DNA of 34,095 nt from Saccoglossus kowalevskii (Eukaryota > Hemichordata > Enteropneusta > Harrimaniidae), in the NCBI RefSeq assembly GCF_000003605.2, contig NW_003109087.1:236933-271027 (forward strand), read 5' to 3'. Below the pieces are notes generated by a model. That model did no database searches, was not told where the DNA came from, and worked only from the letters and a program-made list of their open reading frames with translations. The translations under genes were made by a program, and so were the position numbers. How positions within the stretch are numbered: position 1 is the stretch's first letter; each line of letters opens with the position of its first letter. Below, one piece after another: positions 12,801 to 21,915 of the stretch.

Positions 12801-13805
12801 ATCGTTAAGATGGATGACAACCTGTTTTTTTAGTTCGAAATCCATCAGTAGTTGGCACTGTATACATCAGTGATAAACATGCTGATATATGTGGGTTCTA
12901 GAATTATTTTGTATTTTCCCGTAACATGTTTGTCTAGAGCACTGTTCCAGTGTATCTGACAATTTTGACAATTGGGAAAGAGCGTAAATTTCTTATGAAT
13001 TTAAAAATAAAAGTTATTTTTCTAGTTGCAAAATAATGTACCCATACCCTAATTTCGGAGATTAAAAAATCATGGTAGAGTGAATCTACTGACTAGGATG
13101 AGGTATTACAAGGAGTGGTTAGTGTTGATTCATGTGTGTATCTGGAGTGTAGTGAAGTGTATTTCAGCCACAACAGGAGTTACATTACTTACTTACTCAA
13201 CAAATATGATTAGAGTTTTAAAAAAATATTCCAAACTCCCCAATTTTGCGGAATTAAAATCTTTACGATGCATGTCCTTCAGCCAACTGCCATTTGAATA
13301 TTGTAAACTGGTATTGCAAGTATCACATAACATTAGCATATCTACGTTGTTTTATGTAGATTGACGCGCAACTTTGTCAAGATAGAAGATCTTTCTCAAC
13401 TATTTGACAAGTTTGCCATGGTTTGAAACCCAAATATTTAGACAGTTTCGTGAATTAACCGCGATTGTGCGCTGTTGAGGGTAATTTCTTGCAGAATCAT
13501 TAAATATGAATTTGTTCATCATTATAATCATTACCTTGTAAACTTCTTTACCACAACGAGAACACTCTAACACCAGCACACTCTAACACGAACACACTCT
13601 GACACGAGCACACTCTAACACGAGCACACTCTAACACGGACACACTCTAACACGAGCACACTCTAACACGGGAGCACCTTCTGTGAAGAGGACACTTTCA
13701 CCCGTCGGTTTATTAATTCATTTATTAACTCACCTCCAAGAGATCATCAGCACAAACAGCTGTGCATACCATAGCAGCGGCTGCCAAGGCAATCATGTAA
13801 TTCAT
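257..13805 (-). CDS. Copy B: paralogous CTLD-SEA-hevein-like-pentraxin(x5 or more) lectin, 3' end outside window
   Basis: Partial gene on the minus strand. Coding exons: 13734-13805, 11822-11840, 11275-11638, 11037-11119, 10857-10904, 10615-10742, 10078-10465, 9828-9884, then pentraxin exons 5721-6326, 4243-4848, 2450-3061, 1561-2166 and 257-868. That is 4201 nt, about 1400 residues, and the last exon ends in a good donor (G, then GTGAGT), so at least one more exon lies left of the window. Exons 1-6 have exactly the same lengths as in copy A; exon 7 is two codons longer and exon 8 one codon shorter. I see no stop or frameshift in any exon, so the gene looks functional. Whether the C-terminus is soluble or membrane-bound cannot be seen. 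Confidence 0.83.
869..1560 (-). other. Intron between copy B pentraxins 4 and 5
   Basis: 692 bp. It shares segments with the intron at 3062-4242, for example the stretch near 1489-1540 with that near 4156-4215. This supports duplication of a two-domain unit. No other feature seen. Confidence 0.6.
1561..2166 (-). CDS. Copy B pentraxin domain 4
   Basis: 606 nt, phase 1-1, opening QWTGNETIVVDASSD. It is open throughout. The signature reads HYLCVTWSS (H to Y next to the conserved His), with GQEQDSLRGGYESSQALKGE. Even type like domain 2 (LRVVVRDS, GIDVNDDDW). The acceptor has two adjacent AGs; I use the upstream one, which gives the same length as its sisters. Confidence 0.86.
2450..3061 (-). CDS. 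Copy B pentraxin domain 3
   Basis: 612 nt, phase 1-1, opening EIPWTGNEKVVVDASSD. HHLCVSWSS and GQEQDSLRGGYESSQALKGE are kept. Odd type: ANKGTPLSYAIS and SGISVHDNDWHH recall domain 1, and TTPIPELSDVSACLW recalls domain 5. Confidence 0.88.
3062..4242 (-). other. Intron between copy B pentraxins 2 and 3
   Basis: 1181 bp, paralogous to 869-1560 but with an extra AT-rich block around 3720-4090 that includes a hairpin. No coding signal. Confidence 0.55.
3852..3891. repeat. AT-rich hairpin
   Basis: Inverted arms 3852-3868 and 3875-3891 pair at 14 of 17 positions around a 6-nt loop. It lies in the block missing from the sister intron, so it may belong to a small inserted element. Confidence 0.45.
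4243..4848 (-). CDS. Copy B pentraxin domain 2
   Basis: 606 nt, phase 1-1, opening EWDGNEKLVVDASSD. HHLCVTWSS, GQEQDSLRGGYESSQAFKGE and NTWSRILSDDEIGQL are present. The NQGTP, LRVVVRD and SGIDVND segments are shared with domain 4 (even type). Confidence 0.87.
4849..5720 (-). other. Intron between copy B pentraxins 1 and 2
   Basis: 872 bp, AT-rich, with no recognised element and no convincing coding signal on either strand. Confidence 0.5.
5721..6326 (-). CDS. Copy B pentraxin domain 1
   Basis: 606 nt, phase 1-1. It opens QRARGQKLVVDASSD, lacking WTG like copy A domain 1. Signature HHVCVTWSS, calcium loop GQEQDSLGGGYDSSQALKGE. The NKGTP and ISVHDNDWHH segments group it with domain 3 (odd type). 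The tail DDLVLGGSVEAFEADIC is the most divergent of the set. Confidence 0.87.
6327..9827 (-). other. 3.5 kb intron between the copy B linker and pentraxin 1
   Basis: Five times longer than the matching copy A intron (646 bp). The only recognisable part is a LINE 3' fragment at 9033-9260. The stretch 6330-9030 shows nothing I can name, though its extra length implies other inserted repeats. Confidence 0.5.
9033..9260 (+). mobile_element. LINE 3'-terminal coding remnant
   Basis: A 75-codon open stretch ending in a stop. Segments such as HSHNTQNNIHVYGHRTSILD and STTYNVSKALVPALYSL resemble the C-terminal end of CR1/L2-type retrotransposon ORF2 proteins (HNTR, HxxxxRTS, then a Y-N-x-x-x-x-W-N-x-L type region). 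It lies antisense within a copy B intron and is 5'-truncated. Confidence 0.55.
9828..9884 (-). CDS. Copy B Thr-rich linker exon
   Basis: 57 nt, phase 1-1, VTTAPTIRTTIQAITATES. It is less Pro-rich than in copy A, but has the same ends and splice sites (TTTCAG and GTGAGT). Confidence 0.7.
10078..10465 (-). CDS. Copy B SEA second half plus hevein-like module
   Basis: 388 nt, phase 0 to 1, starting ITSSFSLESADLYGVEVLGF, two codons longer than in copy A. It keeps the GSIGVDVVINFD cleavage-type motif and all eight Cys of the hevein-like module (QCG, ECD, PCCSPLNQCGISPDHC, then DCDGC). Aromatic chitin-stacking residues are missing here too, so the loss predates the gene duplication. Confidence 0.75.
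10615..10742 (-). CDS. Copy B SEA domain, first half
   Basis: 128 nt, phase 1 to 0. It reads MSYFVTFTFTAVNGEVATF then SDVYVDPSSEEFQTLSELV, the opening strand and helix of a SEA domain. The intron to the second half is only 149 bp here, against 894 bp in copy A. Confidence 0.72.
10857..10904 (-). CDS. Copy B two-cysteine linker exon
   Basis: 48 nt, phase 1-1, ALQCESGFYEHEGECK. It is the counterpart of 30012-30059, with flanking splice sites also conserved (TTTTTAG and GTAAGT). Confidence 0.75.
11037..11119 (-). CDS. Copy B C-type lectin domain, second exon
   Basis: 83 nt, phase 2 to 1. It completes the lectin fold with WERPQKKPVWKFDDDYC and FICEYE. Acceptor TATCAG and donor GTTAGT. The DD of FDDDYC matches the WND calcium element. 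Confidence 0.82.
11275..11638 (-). CDS. Copy B C-type lectin domain, first exon
   Basis: 364 nt, phase 1 to 2. It carries the Cys pattern EAC, NIC, DIC, QDC, the GYWTGANDIQEEGVF core and QPSN in the long loop. LNDGTPL replaces the INDCTPL of copy A, so the odd extra Cys is absent and six Cys can pair normally. Donor ATATG|GTAGG is weaker than the GTAAAT of copy A. Confidence 0.85.
11822..11840 (-). CDS. Copy B 19-nt micro-exon (ANEAGD)
   Basis: Acceptor TTTGTAG, 19 coding nt for ANEAGD plus one base, donor GTAAGT. Same length, phase change and peptide as in copy A despite diverged flanking introns, which argues that it is a real exon. Confidence 0.72.
12206..12584 (+). pseudogene. Crypton-type (DUF3504-like) tyrosine-recombinase remnant
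   Basis: Broken ORF on the plus strand. One frame gives EVNGFIKARQK, then after a frame change KTTERDVRRCTEWLTQNTGE and LWRLENIPPVVLNELLGKLW to a stop at 12398-12400. The next frame continues GQDGDEYEPASLVNMKCSLE and RYHRS. The order (FI-x-A, NT-x-x-KT-x-x-D-x-RR-x-x-x-WL, then DG-x-EYEP-x-SL and RY) is that of the domain shared by Cryptons and Crypton-derived host genes (ZMYM, QRICH1, KIAA1958 types). Frameshifts and a stop make it inactive. Confidence 0.6.
13564..13675. repeat. 16-bp minisatellite, about 7 units
   Basis: Consensus ACTCTAACACGAGCAC repeated in register from 13564, with variants (ACCAGC, ACGAAC, GACACG, ACGGAC). It lies about 60 bp from the donor of the copy B signal-peptide exon. 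The matching place in copy A lacks it. Confidence 0.92.
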
Positions 13806-13830
13806 GATGCCAATGTCAGGATCGCAATTC
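13734..13830 (-). CDS. Copy B exon with start codon and signal peptide
   Basis: 25 nt of leader, then ATG at 13803-13805 and 24 codons. The signal peptide is MNYMIALAAAAMVCTAVCA, with cleavage likely before DDLLE. Donor GAG|GTGAGT, phase 0. The coding part is 72 nt, as in copy A. Confidence 0.75.
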
Positions 13831-14819
13831 CTGTAGTGATGAAAAGATATGGTGGCAACATATTAGTAAATATAGTACTAATTAAAAAGGTCTATGCTTG
13901 CAGCAGTACTGGTATTCCATCTTTGAGGTATCTCGTTCCTGTTAATGTTATTTCATTATCGATATACACATTGAGAACTCAATTTTTATCTATAGAGTGA
14001 ACAGTGTAAACACGTACACTCAAGAAAAACCACAATTCACTGTCCTCGCTTGTGTCGTAAAAGGAAAATGATATCGTCAATAACTACAATATTTACTTGT
14101 CCTTATAGTTATTATATTAATGCATCACGTCATTTGCAATGTACAACGATAACGACAATTAAGCTGCTACGGTCTTTACCTGGTCTACTCGGTGAGCGCA
14201 ATTAATGATGGATTATGCTATGTCGAATCGAAGATTGACGAAATTAACGATCTATTTGTAATCAAGTAGAATCATATTAAATCCGTATGTATGCCATGGG
14301 CATATGATATTAAGAATGTTGAACATAGGTTGCATGCATTATATCGGTGGTATGCGATGAAGATATCGTTCCCCTGCAAGTCAATAGAACCAATCGTGTC
14401 ACAGAACACGGTGGACACAAGGAAAGGGTCGATAAAAAACACTCATAGAAGACGTTTTACGAATAAGCAAGAAATGGTCAGTTCTATCACAGACCCATTC
14501 AATTACATTTATATTTGAAATGCTCGTTTGTCATGAATGTTGTGAGCATCTCGCAATCACGTGATTTTGAATTAGAATCGTTGCATATCATACGAGTACA
14601 TATCTTCCTATAAAAACGTCCATACTCTTATACAGTTTTTAGAACATAATAGTGAATACACTTGAGATCTCAGCGTAAGGGTAAAATACGGCAACCGAGG
14701 TGGCTTACAACATGGCATTTTACAAAACAATTTTTACAATTAATTTTTTTTTTATAATGCCTTTTTAATAAACCATTTTCGATTCTGAAATCGATTTTTA
14801 AAAGCCACTTTCGTTTCTG

Positions 14820-15030
14820 ATATCTGTTTTCATTTAAAAAAAAATTTGAATCATTTTTTTTTTAAATCCGTTTTCATATTCAAAATTCGTTTTCATTTTA
14901 AAATTCATTTTCATTTTTAAAATCAACTTATGTTTTCAAAATCCATTTTCGTTTTCAAAATCAATTTTTTTTAAAATCCGTTTTCGTTTTTACTAATTCG
15001 TTTTTATTTTTAAAATCCATTTTCACGTTT
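14820..15030. repeat. Left-arm tandem array, pyrimidine-rich, about 19 bp period
   Basis: About ten degenerate units of the form CATTTTCGTTTTCAAAAT. It is the reverse complement of the array at 15836-16105. Confidence 0.85.
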
Positions 15031-15835
15031 TCGTTGACATTTGAAGTATAGGTATATACGTATTTGTTCATGTTGAAGCGAATTTTCCATCAGAATTTAC
15101 ATAAAAATCACTGTTCTTTCCCATCTATCGCATTAACTTTGATGCATTTGTGGTCAGGTTTGTCCACTGACGACGCTGCCTTGTTTACCGACAATAACCT
15201 ACCCGGTACCAAAACGCAGCGAAACCACGGTTATAACTTATTCTAATCAACCTTGGAGCTCTCATTTTATCAGCTATAAGGTTGATAATCAGATTAGAAC
15301 ATGTTATAGCCGTGGTTCTGCTGTGTTATCGTACCGGATAAAGGTACTGTCGGTATAAAAGGCAACGCCATCGGTGTATGTACAGGCATTCGATGCCACA
15401 TCGTAAGCCGATAGATAAAGCCAAGAACGCTCTATGTATCCAAAAACGCCGTGGAGCCACGACCAAATAGGTTATAGTCTGAAGAAGAACTTGCGTAAAG
15501 AAGCCTTACCATGGAAACGTCACTAGTGGAAATAAAAAATACTGCCAGAATCCGATCGCGACTTACAATTTATAGTCACGTGGTCAGAAGGCGAGGTCAC
15601 AGGTCAAAAGGTGAAAATGAAAATGAATTTTGAAATTGAAAGTTGAAATGAGATTGAAAACACAAATCGAATATATAATCAAAATGAGATTCTCATAAAA
15701 AACAATTATTAATTTAAAGTTAATGGGATAGGCGGGAAACAACAGTGGTTTTTAAGTAAATTCTGATGGAAAAAATGCTTGAAAGTGAAAAATACATAAT
15801 TTATATACCTGTAGTTCAAAGGTAAGCAAAAACGT

Positions 15836-16105
15836 AAAATGGATTTTAAAAATGAAAACTGATTTTTAATACGAAAATAGATTTCGAAAACAAAAATGAA
15901 TTTGAAAACAGATTTTAAAAACGAAAACGGATTTTAAAAATGAAAATGGAATTTAAAAACGGAAACGGATTTTGAAAAGGAAAATGGATTTTGAAAACAA
16001 AAATGGATTTTAAAAACGAAAATGGATTTTAAAAATGAAAATGGAATTTGAAAACGAAAATGGATTTTGAATACAAAAATGAATTTTAAAAATGAAAACA
16101 GATAT
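15836..16105. repeat. Right-arm tandem array, purine-rich, about 19 bp period
   Basis: About 14 degenerate units resembling GATTTTAAAAACGAAAATG, strongly A/G-biased on the plus strand. It is longer than the left array, as expected if copy number changes by slippage. Confidence 0.85.
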
Positions 16106-16283
16106 CAGAAACGAAAATGGGTTTTAAAAATCTATTTCAGAACCGAAAATGGTTATTTAAAAGGAATTATAAAATAAAAATGAGTTTTCAAAATATAAAT
16201 GAATTGCCGTAGTATAACATATATCTTACATGTAACAAAGATGTCAACATTGCGTCAAATACATGTACCTTTCTCTCACTTAC

Positions 16284-16316
16284 CAAGTAAAGCGATGGCA
16301 CTCCTTGTCGATAATG
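16284..16316 (-). other. Predicted non-coding first exon of copy B
   Basis: About 33 nt ending at the donor CTTG|GTAAGTGAGAG, identical to that of copy A. It would join the acceptor at 13831-13832 (CATCACTACAG). The intervening 2.45 kb intron contains the foldback element. The 5' limit is approximate. Confidence 0.48.
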
Positions 16317-16341
16317 CAATTATGGAACTATTTTTCGTCCT

Positions 16342-16348
16342 TTTAATA
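16342..16348 (-). promoter_or_regulatory. TATA-like box (TATTAAA) of copy B
   Basis: Minus-strand TATTAAA about 30 nt upstream of CATTATCGACAAGGAG. Position and sequence match the box of copy A, although flanking sequence has diverged. Predicted start near 16315. Confidence 0.5.
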
Positions 16349-18690
16349 CTCCCTTATCTGCTGGAGGTATCACTCTTTGACAGAATTGAACATGAGCACA
16401 CGGTGAATTTGAACTCCGATACTTTGGAGTGTGTGAACATTAATTGGAATTGAGTGACCACGCTGACGAACTAAACATCAAAACCACTGACAAACGGCAA
16501 CCAGCTGTCATGGAATGCACACATATGAAATTTATAATTGTTTGTGATTTCTGTCATGTAAATAGATGAATGATTCATTTCTGGATATTGTCCGAGTTAT
16601 CTGTGTTAGTTGACTGAATTAAACATTTAATTTAACTTTAATCGTCAACTGCAGCCATATGTGCATCTCCGTATATTGATTGATTTCTGTATTGAGAAGA
16701 TTAGAGCTTTGAAATGCAGATTCACTATAAACTCATCAATGTGCAAATTCCCACCAGTGTCGCAAATTAATGAATGAAACATTAATGAAAATCGGATCTC
16801 AACTTTGTGTTGAGTTAATGTTAATATATGAAAGTCAGTGTTTGACAATATAAAGAATATAATTATAGGCATCTATTGTAATAACTGCAAGTAATTGGGA
16901 TTTTTGGCAGATATTTTTTTGTTATGAAGTACTATTTATTTTTTTGTTGATTATTGATGATATGAAAATGTTTATGCACTCCTGTAATTAGAAATTTACA
17001 ATAGCAATAATTATACCCATGCTTTCTTGAACAAATTATCCACGTGACACACTATAACGCAAATGATTAATGTTAGTGATTGTGGTTGCTTAAACACAGT
17101 GTAGCACTGGACATTGCTTGATTATTCGTTGGCTGGGTAGAACATTTATTATCACTGGGGTACTACAACCAACAGCTTTATTAGAAGTAAGTATTTTTTA
17201 AGTAATTAACAAGACTGTAACAGTGGCCTCCCATGACTAGAATCGTATCCTTCCGTAGATGTAACAACCCCAGCAACACGTGCAGAATACAACACCATTA
17301 ACTAACCAACATTACATAAATACAGCAATTACACAGTAAATTTGAGTGCGAGAACACGTGGCGGACACAGAGACAAGTAATTCTCACATAATAAAATAGC
17401 CTTACATTATTTTTTCACTTTTCACCTATTGTATAGCATAAACATTTGCATAGTAGATATGCTATGTTTTTGACGACCAAATGCATTGAAATATATTACT
17501 TGAAAGTACGAATGGTGCTTTTAATATGGGATTTCAAATATGGATATTACTTGAAATGTGTAATCACAGGCGTCCAACAAGCGTCCTGTTATAAAAAAAT
17601 AACTGTTGCCTTGATTCAGTGTGTCTTCCAATAACCGATATGACGCGTCACTGACACACAACGATTTACTGTGATTTAAATTCCGCTAATTCAATGGCGC
17701 ATCAATTACGTTGAAGTAAATCATACATGATGTAATGACTATATGTTATGGAATTTGTGATTTACCAAAAAATAAATCACATTTTGTAAACAAAACAAGA
17801 TTAGTGGTAATGCGAAACAAAATTGTTGTTTGTGCTTTGAGTCAGCTAGCTATATAGTCACATGCAATTTTAATTATTATTCATAAACACCGACCTTACC
17901 AGCAGACAAACAGCTGACTCAACTTGATTTAGTGGAATCCCATTTTTACCCATGGTAGCATAGATACTGTTGTAAACGAGTTAAATTGCGCGATGTACTA
18001 TAATCATTATTGGTGATCTAATTTTCCGTACAGTTTAATTACCAGAGTGTAGTGTCGTCGATGAAACAACAAACAAATCTGAATGAATTAATCTTGAAAC
18101 TTTGCTTTTTTTTAGGGGTCTAAAGCGATTTATAATGGATATCAATGTGGATATTTTGTATTTATCAATAATTTGAATGGTGTATCTAACTATTGTGGAA
18201 TGGGTTGACGAAAATAAATAAATGTGTCTTGGTGTCAACGTCACTCTCCTTGGTTTGACAAGAAATATAAATCATCGAAGAGTCCGTAGTATAATCTTTC
18301 AAGAAATTTAATCAAAAGTTGCTATAATGTCTAATGTATATACCAAGTTTGAACAAAATCCATCTGTAAACAGCCGAGAAATGCTTGATTTTGATGATTT
18401 TTAGCACAAAAATGGCCGCCATTCGGCCATCTTGAATCAGATCGTGAAACAAATTGACGTGCATAAGTATAATATCATGTATGATGTATGTGTGAAGTTT
18501 GATTTGATTGGATTGTAAGATTCAAAAAAGTTCTGGCGTCGTTCATCGTAAGTACCAAGTGATATAAATCCTATACAAGTGGTTTAATTATATTAAATGA
18601 TTATAATTCTATTTCAGGTGAAAAAAAAACTGTCTGCAATCTTAAATACAGCACAACCCCTGGGTCGGATAGATTACTCGGTGATTTGTT
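16349..18690. other. Upstream region of copy B and intergenic DNA
   Basis: Positions about 16450-16680 align closely with 33830-34075, marking the duplicated upstream block. From 16.7 to 18.3 kb I see no gene, RNA or element. An unclassified repeat-like segment follows near 18.3-18.6 kb. Confidence 0.6.
18412..18430. repeat. Short GC-rich palindrome in a repeat-like segment
   Basis: ATGGCCG and CGGCCAT are separated by five bases, in a locally GC-rich patch within AT-rich DNA. The surrounding 18.3-18.56 kb looks like a dispersed element but I cannot classify it. Confidence 0.4.
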
Positions 18691-18739
18691 AATAAAATAT
18701 AATTTTTTAGCCTTAATTAATTGTGCTCTTTAACAGAAT

Positions 18740-19660
18740 GTTTAATTCTAGTTTTTCCACAGAGATGGTCTACAATAACAGTAATAAAGACATTTTTTGC
18801 AAAATGTTTGCATCTATTCCCAACCATCATCCTGGTTTCTGGGCGTGGGTTATCGGACAAGACACAGGCCGTATTTCATTGCAGATATTTCTACAGTGGT
18901 CAGTATCTTAATTGTTCAAATCATTATTCGAAAATACATTGGAGAAGTCTAAAAAGCGCAACAAATTCGATTGTGCCTTCGTTGATTTTGCCTTTGATAC
19001 AGTGAAACATCAACGTACATTAAAAGACGGTCAATTATAAAAATGCCAAGCCATGCGTGCGCACTTCTATTGTCAGTTGCAGTTGACTATTTTAAATGCC
19101 CATCTGGTGTTCGTCACGGTTGTATGCATATTCTTTTGTTTGTTTTCTTTTTTTATTAACAATTTGTCACAAAAATATCATTCAGGCACTCAACGAGGCA
19201 TTAACTTCATTACATTTTCTGACACTATTGTTGATTTACGGAGACGTTTTAATTCATGAAGTTCATGATCTGATGAGTATAAACTTAATGTAAATTTAAG
19301 CAAAACCAACTTGATTGTTTTTAAACGGTGGAGAACGAAGTAAGAAATGTATTTAAGATTGAAACATGTCGAAGCTGTATCATACTACAACTATTTAGGT
19401 TTTTTGTGGTCAGAAGCAACAATACAGTTACGGAAATTATAGGTATGTTGTCAGCTGTATCTAGAACACTTGTTTGGGTAATTCATGTACATTTTAAGCT
19501 ATTTTCACAAAGCTTTAAAAAGCAACAATTATTTAAACACTTGAAATGCCAAAAAAAACAGTCACCCAAACAAATTTACTTCATGCTGTATAACACTGAA
19601 AATCACAACCTTAGATCGAGATCAATTAAATTAGGAAATCGCTAGCGGTACAAAATTTAC
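18740..19660 (+). pseudogene. Degenerate LINE reverse-transcriptase fragment
   Basis: RT landmarks occur in order across three frames: DCAFVDFAFDTVKHQRTLK at 18969 (the usual FVDFKKAFD with two residues lost), SGVRHGC at 19103 (GVRQGC box), LFSFFINNLSQ, then LLIYGDVLIHEVHDL in place of the YADD box, LNVNLSKTNLIVFKRW near 19286 and EAVSYYNYLGFLWSE at 19371. Frameshifts and the changed catalytic box make it dead. No 3' tail identified; the limits are approximate. Confidence 0.78.
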
Positions 19661-20989
19661 ACAACATTTAGGAAATGACAAGAAGTGTTCACTAGTTCAG
19701 TCATACTTTCCACACCAAAATGACATGTTTAGAGCATCATTGGATATAATCACTGGGATAACTGTCCGAGTTAGAGCTTGTTTCGGAAATTTAGCATCAC
19801 AGTGTTTCAATATATTTGGTCATTTAAGGGGTTCATCTTCTCTAGCCCCTATTTTTTGTCTGATAAGTGAAGATTAGTTAAAAACGTAGGCCGTCCAAAA
19901 ATCAGCCAAAAAAGTTCTGAATTCATTTGAAGTCATCTTGAATCCAGACGATGACCAGAATGCTTGCCAGCCGCATGGGACGTAAAGGTTTCATCTTCAG
20001 ATCACTGCATTCATTCGATACGTTAGAGGTTCTGAAGAGTTCGAAAACACCGCATGCGGTTGTCCGACATTATTTGGATCTTGCCCTTGTAGCAGTAGCA
20101 TCTTAGTCGTTCGCCGATCATCTTGAAAAAACAGGGTTTGACGCAACTTCCATGATTATCACAAGTTGTGGGTAGTGAGGACCGGGAGGATTAACTGCTT
20201 TGTTCAGGCGGAGCACTGCACAGTTTTATTGAAGAGCATGTGAAATCACATGTTTGTCTTTTATGCGACGCAGAAACAACCCACATCCCAATGGCGAATA
20301 GCCGGTAAATGATTACACAGGCATAAAAGTTACACGTAGTTGCAGTCTCCCCTTCCCTCACATTCAACCTCACATTTGCTTGAAATGGGTCATCACATAT
20401 GTTTTATGCGAGTGAAGAATCAATCATCCACTTATTTTATAAACTCAGTTTCAGAATTGTTAATTATAATAGCATTATTACACAATAATTTGGTAACTAC
20501 GTATATATAATTATATTAATTTGTGGATGGTGCGGCTAAGACGTTTGATAAATACATACTGTGCGTTTCAATGTGTTGGACTTATAATCTATGAATTGTA
20601 TCCTTTGCGATTTGATAACAAATATATATTATATAGAGATTGAAATATGTTTACCCCGCCGGTAATTTTGAGCTGCTACCCCTGTTCAATGGCATTTATG
20701 TCGATGTGTAAGATGTCGTCCGTATTTATGCATTACAGTGTTTGCGTATAATAGCAATTTTGTTTGGAATTAGAAACAGAAAATATATCTAATTTGAACT
20801 GGAATATCAAATTGTATTTACTAAAAAAATTACCTTCTTACTCTGTAGTTCTAGTTTCTGCCGATCGTACGAATATATCTAAATCAGAACATGTTTTACA
20901 AACCCATTCAATTGGCGCATGTATACAGAGAATAGTCAATACATATTACCTGTGCGATAATATGATTTGTATGGGGATATATTTACCTC

Positions 20990-21915
20990 TACCGGGATGG
21001 TCAATACGTGGGACGGGATGGATTATATTTTATGGATAGTCAAAACGAGTGACAAGTGAGGTATTAACTCTCTATTGATGTTCATTATATTATAGCATTA
21101 TGAATACCAGTGGATTTTATGACGTCATTGTAGCAGATTATTCGCGATTATGTACCCCGCCATTGAGCATCAAGACCCCGTACTATGCATATGAATACAA
21201 TGTTGTTTTCAAAAACGAATAAGAAAAAATTATTTAAAAAACAAGAAATTGTTAGGTAATACATATTTAATACTAAAATCGACATCAAACAAAATGATCC
21301 ATTGCCAATAAAAACTGATTTTAATATCAAAATCAGACAAATTTGTGAGAGCGTCGTCTTCTGCTTTTTATGTAGACTTGCTTGCAGTCTGTTGCGATTC
21401 CGATGAAAAATTCTTGAAAAATTAATATAAATTGCGTAAACGAGGGGAGAACGCATGTCATGTGACCGCAAAATCCCAACAGACTTGCCATCAGTTCAAG
21501 CGCCCTCACATTACCGGCCGGATTCGGGCTTGTAAATTTGCATATTTGCGTTTTCTGCTTTTCTACTGGTATTGACAATGCACACTTTGTTCTACATATA
21601 TGTCGCACAACGTGAGCTTTCGCCATTATGTGTTGACGAGTCGTCCATTACTGTTCAACTACACGGAATTTGCTGCATAGTAACGTCCAATACGTGGGCC
21701 AGATGAATATTTTCATTTCCCCGTCGATATTATCTCCACAAGGATGGTCAACACATGTGACATTATTACTATAGAAACTAGTATTCCCATATGGAGGGAA
21801 ATACTTGGGCCTGGTGAGGTGTTAATGTTTTCATAGGGATGTTCAATACATAAAACACGTGACATAATATTATTTTCATAGTGCAAGGCTACGACAGATG
21901 GTCAACATCTACTTT
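20990..21915. repeat. Dispersed degenerate GGATGGTCAATACGTG motif
   Basis: Variants occur near 20995, 21039, 21685, 21743, 21838 and 21898, often followed by GTGAC or GAGGTRTTAA. It looks like an old, eroded repeat array. Confidence 0.4.

Larger units (their letters stand above)
11841..13733 (-). other. First coding intron of copy B
   Basis: 1.9 kb with a Crypton-type remnant (12.2-12.58 kb) and a minisatellite (13.56 kb). Short blocks near 12.58-12.61 and 13.34-13.36 kb align with copy A at about 31.38-31.40 and 32.45 kb. The rest, 12.6-13.3 kb, is unrecognised. Confidence 0.55.
14681..16212. mobile_element. Foldback-type element with tandem-repeat arms
   Basis: Large imperfect palindrome. 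The left arm, about 14690-15254, pairs with the right arm, about 15278-16210, around a 23-bp centre. Examples: 15079-15124 with 15725-15790, and 15187-15254 with 15278-15354. The outer arm parts are tandem arrays. The right arm has about 300 bp (15395-15700) with no partner. Ends share TACGGCAA and TTGCCGTA. Copy A shows an uninterrupted sequence at 33523-33540, so this is an insertion. No transposase seen; it must be non-autonomous. Edges are accurate to a few bases. Confidence 0.8.
13831..16283 (-). other. 5'UTR intron of copy B
   Basis: 2.45 kb. About 0.85 kb at 13.83-14.68 kb is diverged ancestral intron; the remainder is the foldback insertion. The equivalent copy A intron is 711 bp. Confidence 0.48.

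Noticed and set aside
12543-12845. 100-codon minus-strand open frame
   Set aside because: It overlaps the Crypton remnant on the other strand and has no recognisable family; chance frame in AT-rich DNA.
13080-13364. 94-codon plus-strand open frame
   Set aside because: No homology that I recognise and no paralogous counterpart in copy A intron 1.
13400-13430. tRNA-like B-box (GGTTTGAAACC) suggesting a tRNA or SINE head
   Set aside because: No matching A-box or cloverleaf stems at the right distance.
13558-13680. CRISPR-like array
   Set aside because: The units are contiguous 16-bp tandem repeats without unique spacers, in an animal intron; it is a minisatellite.
20000-20390. Possible coding fragment around HVKSHVCLLCDAETTH-like translation
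   Set aside because: Only one short zinc-finger-like Cys pair, interrupted by stops, and no continuation; not enough for a call.
21148-21626. Overlapping minus-strand open frames of 107 and 97 codons
   Set aside because: No motif, no splice context, AT-driven composition and two overlapping frames; consistent with chance.
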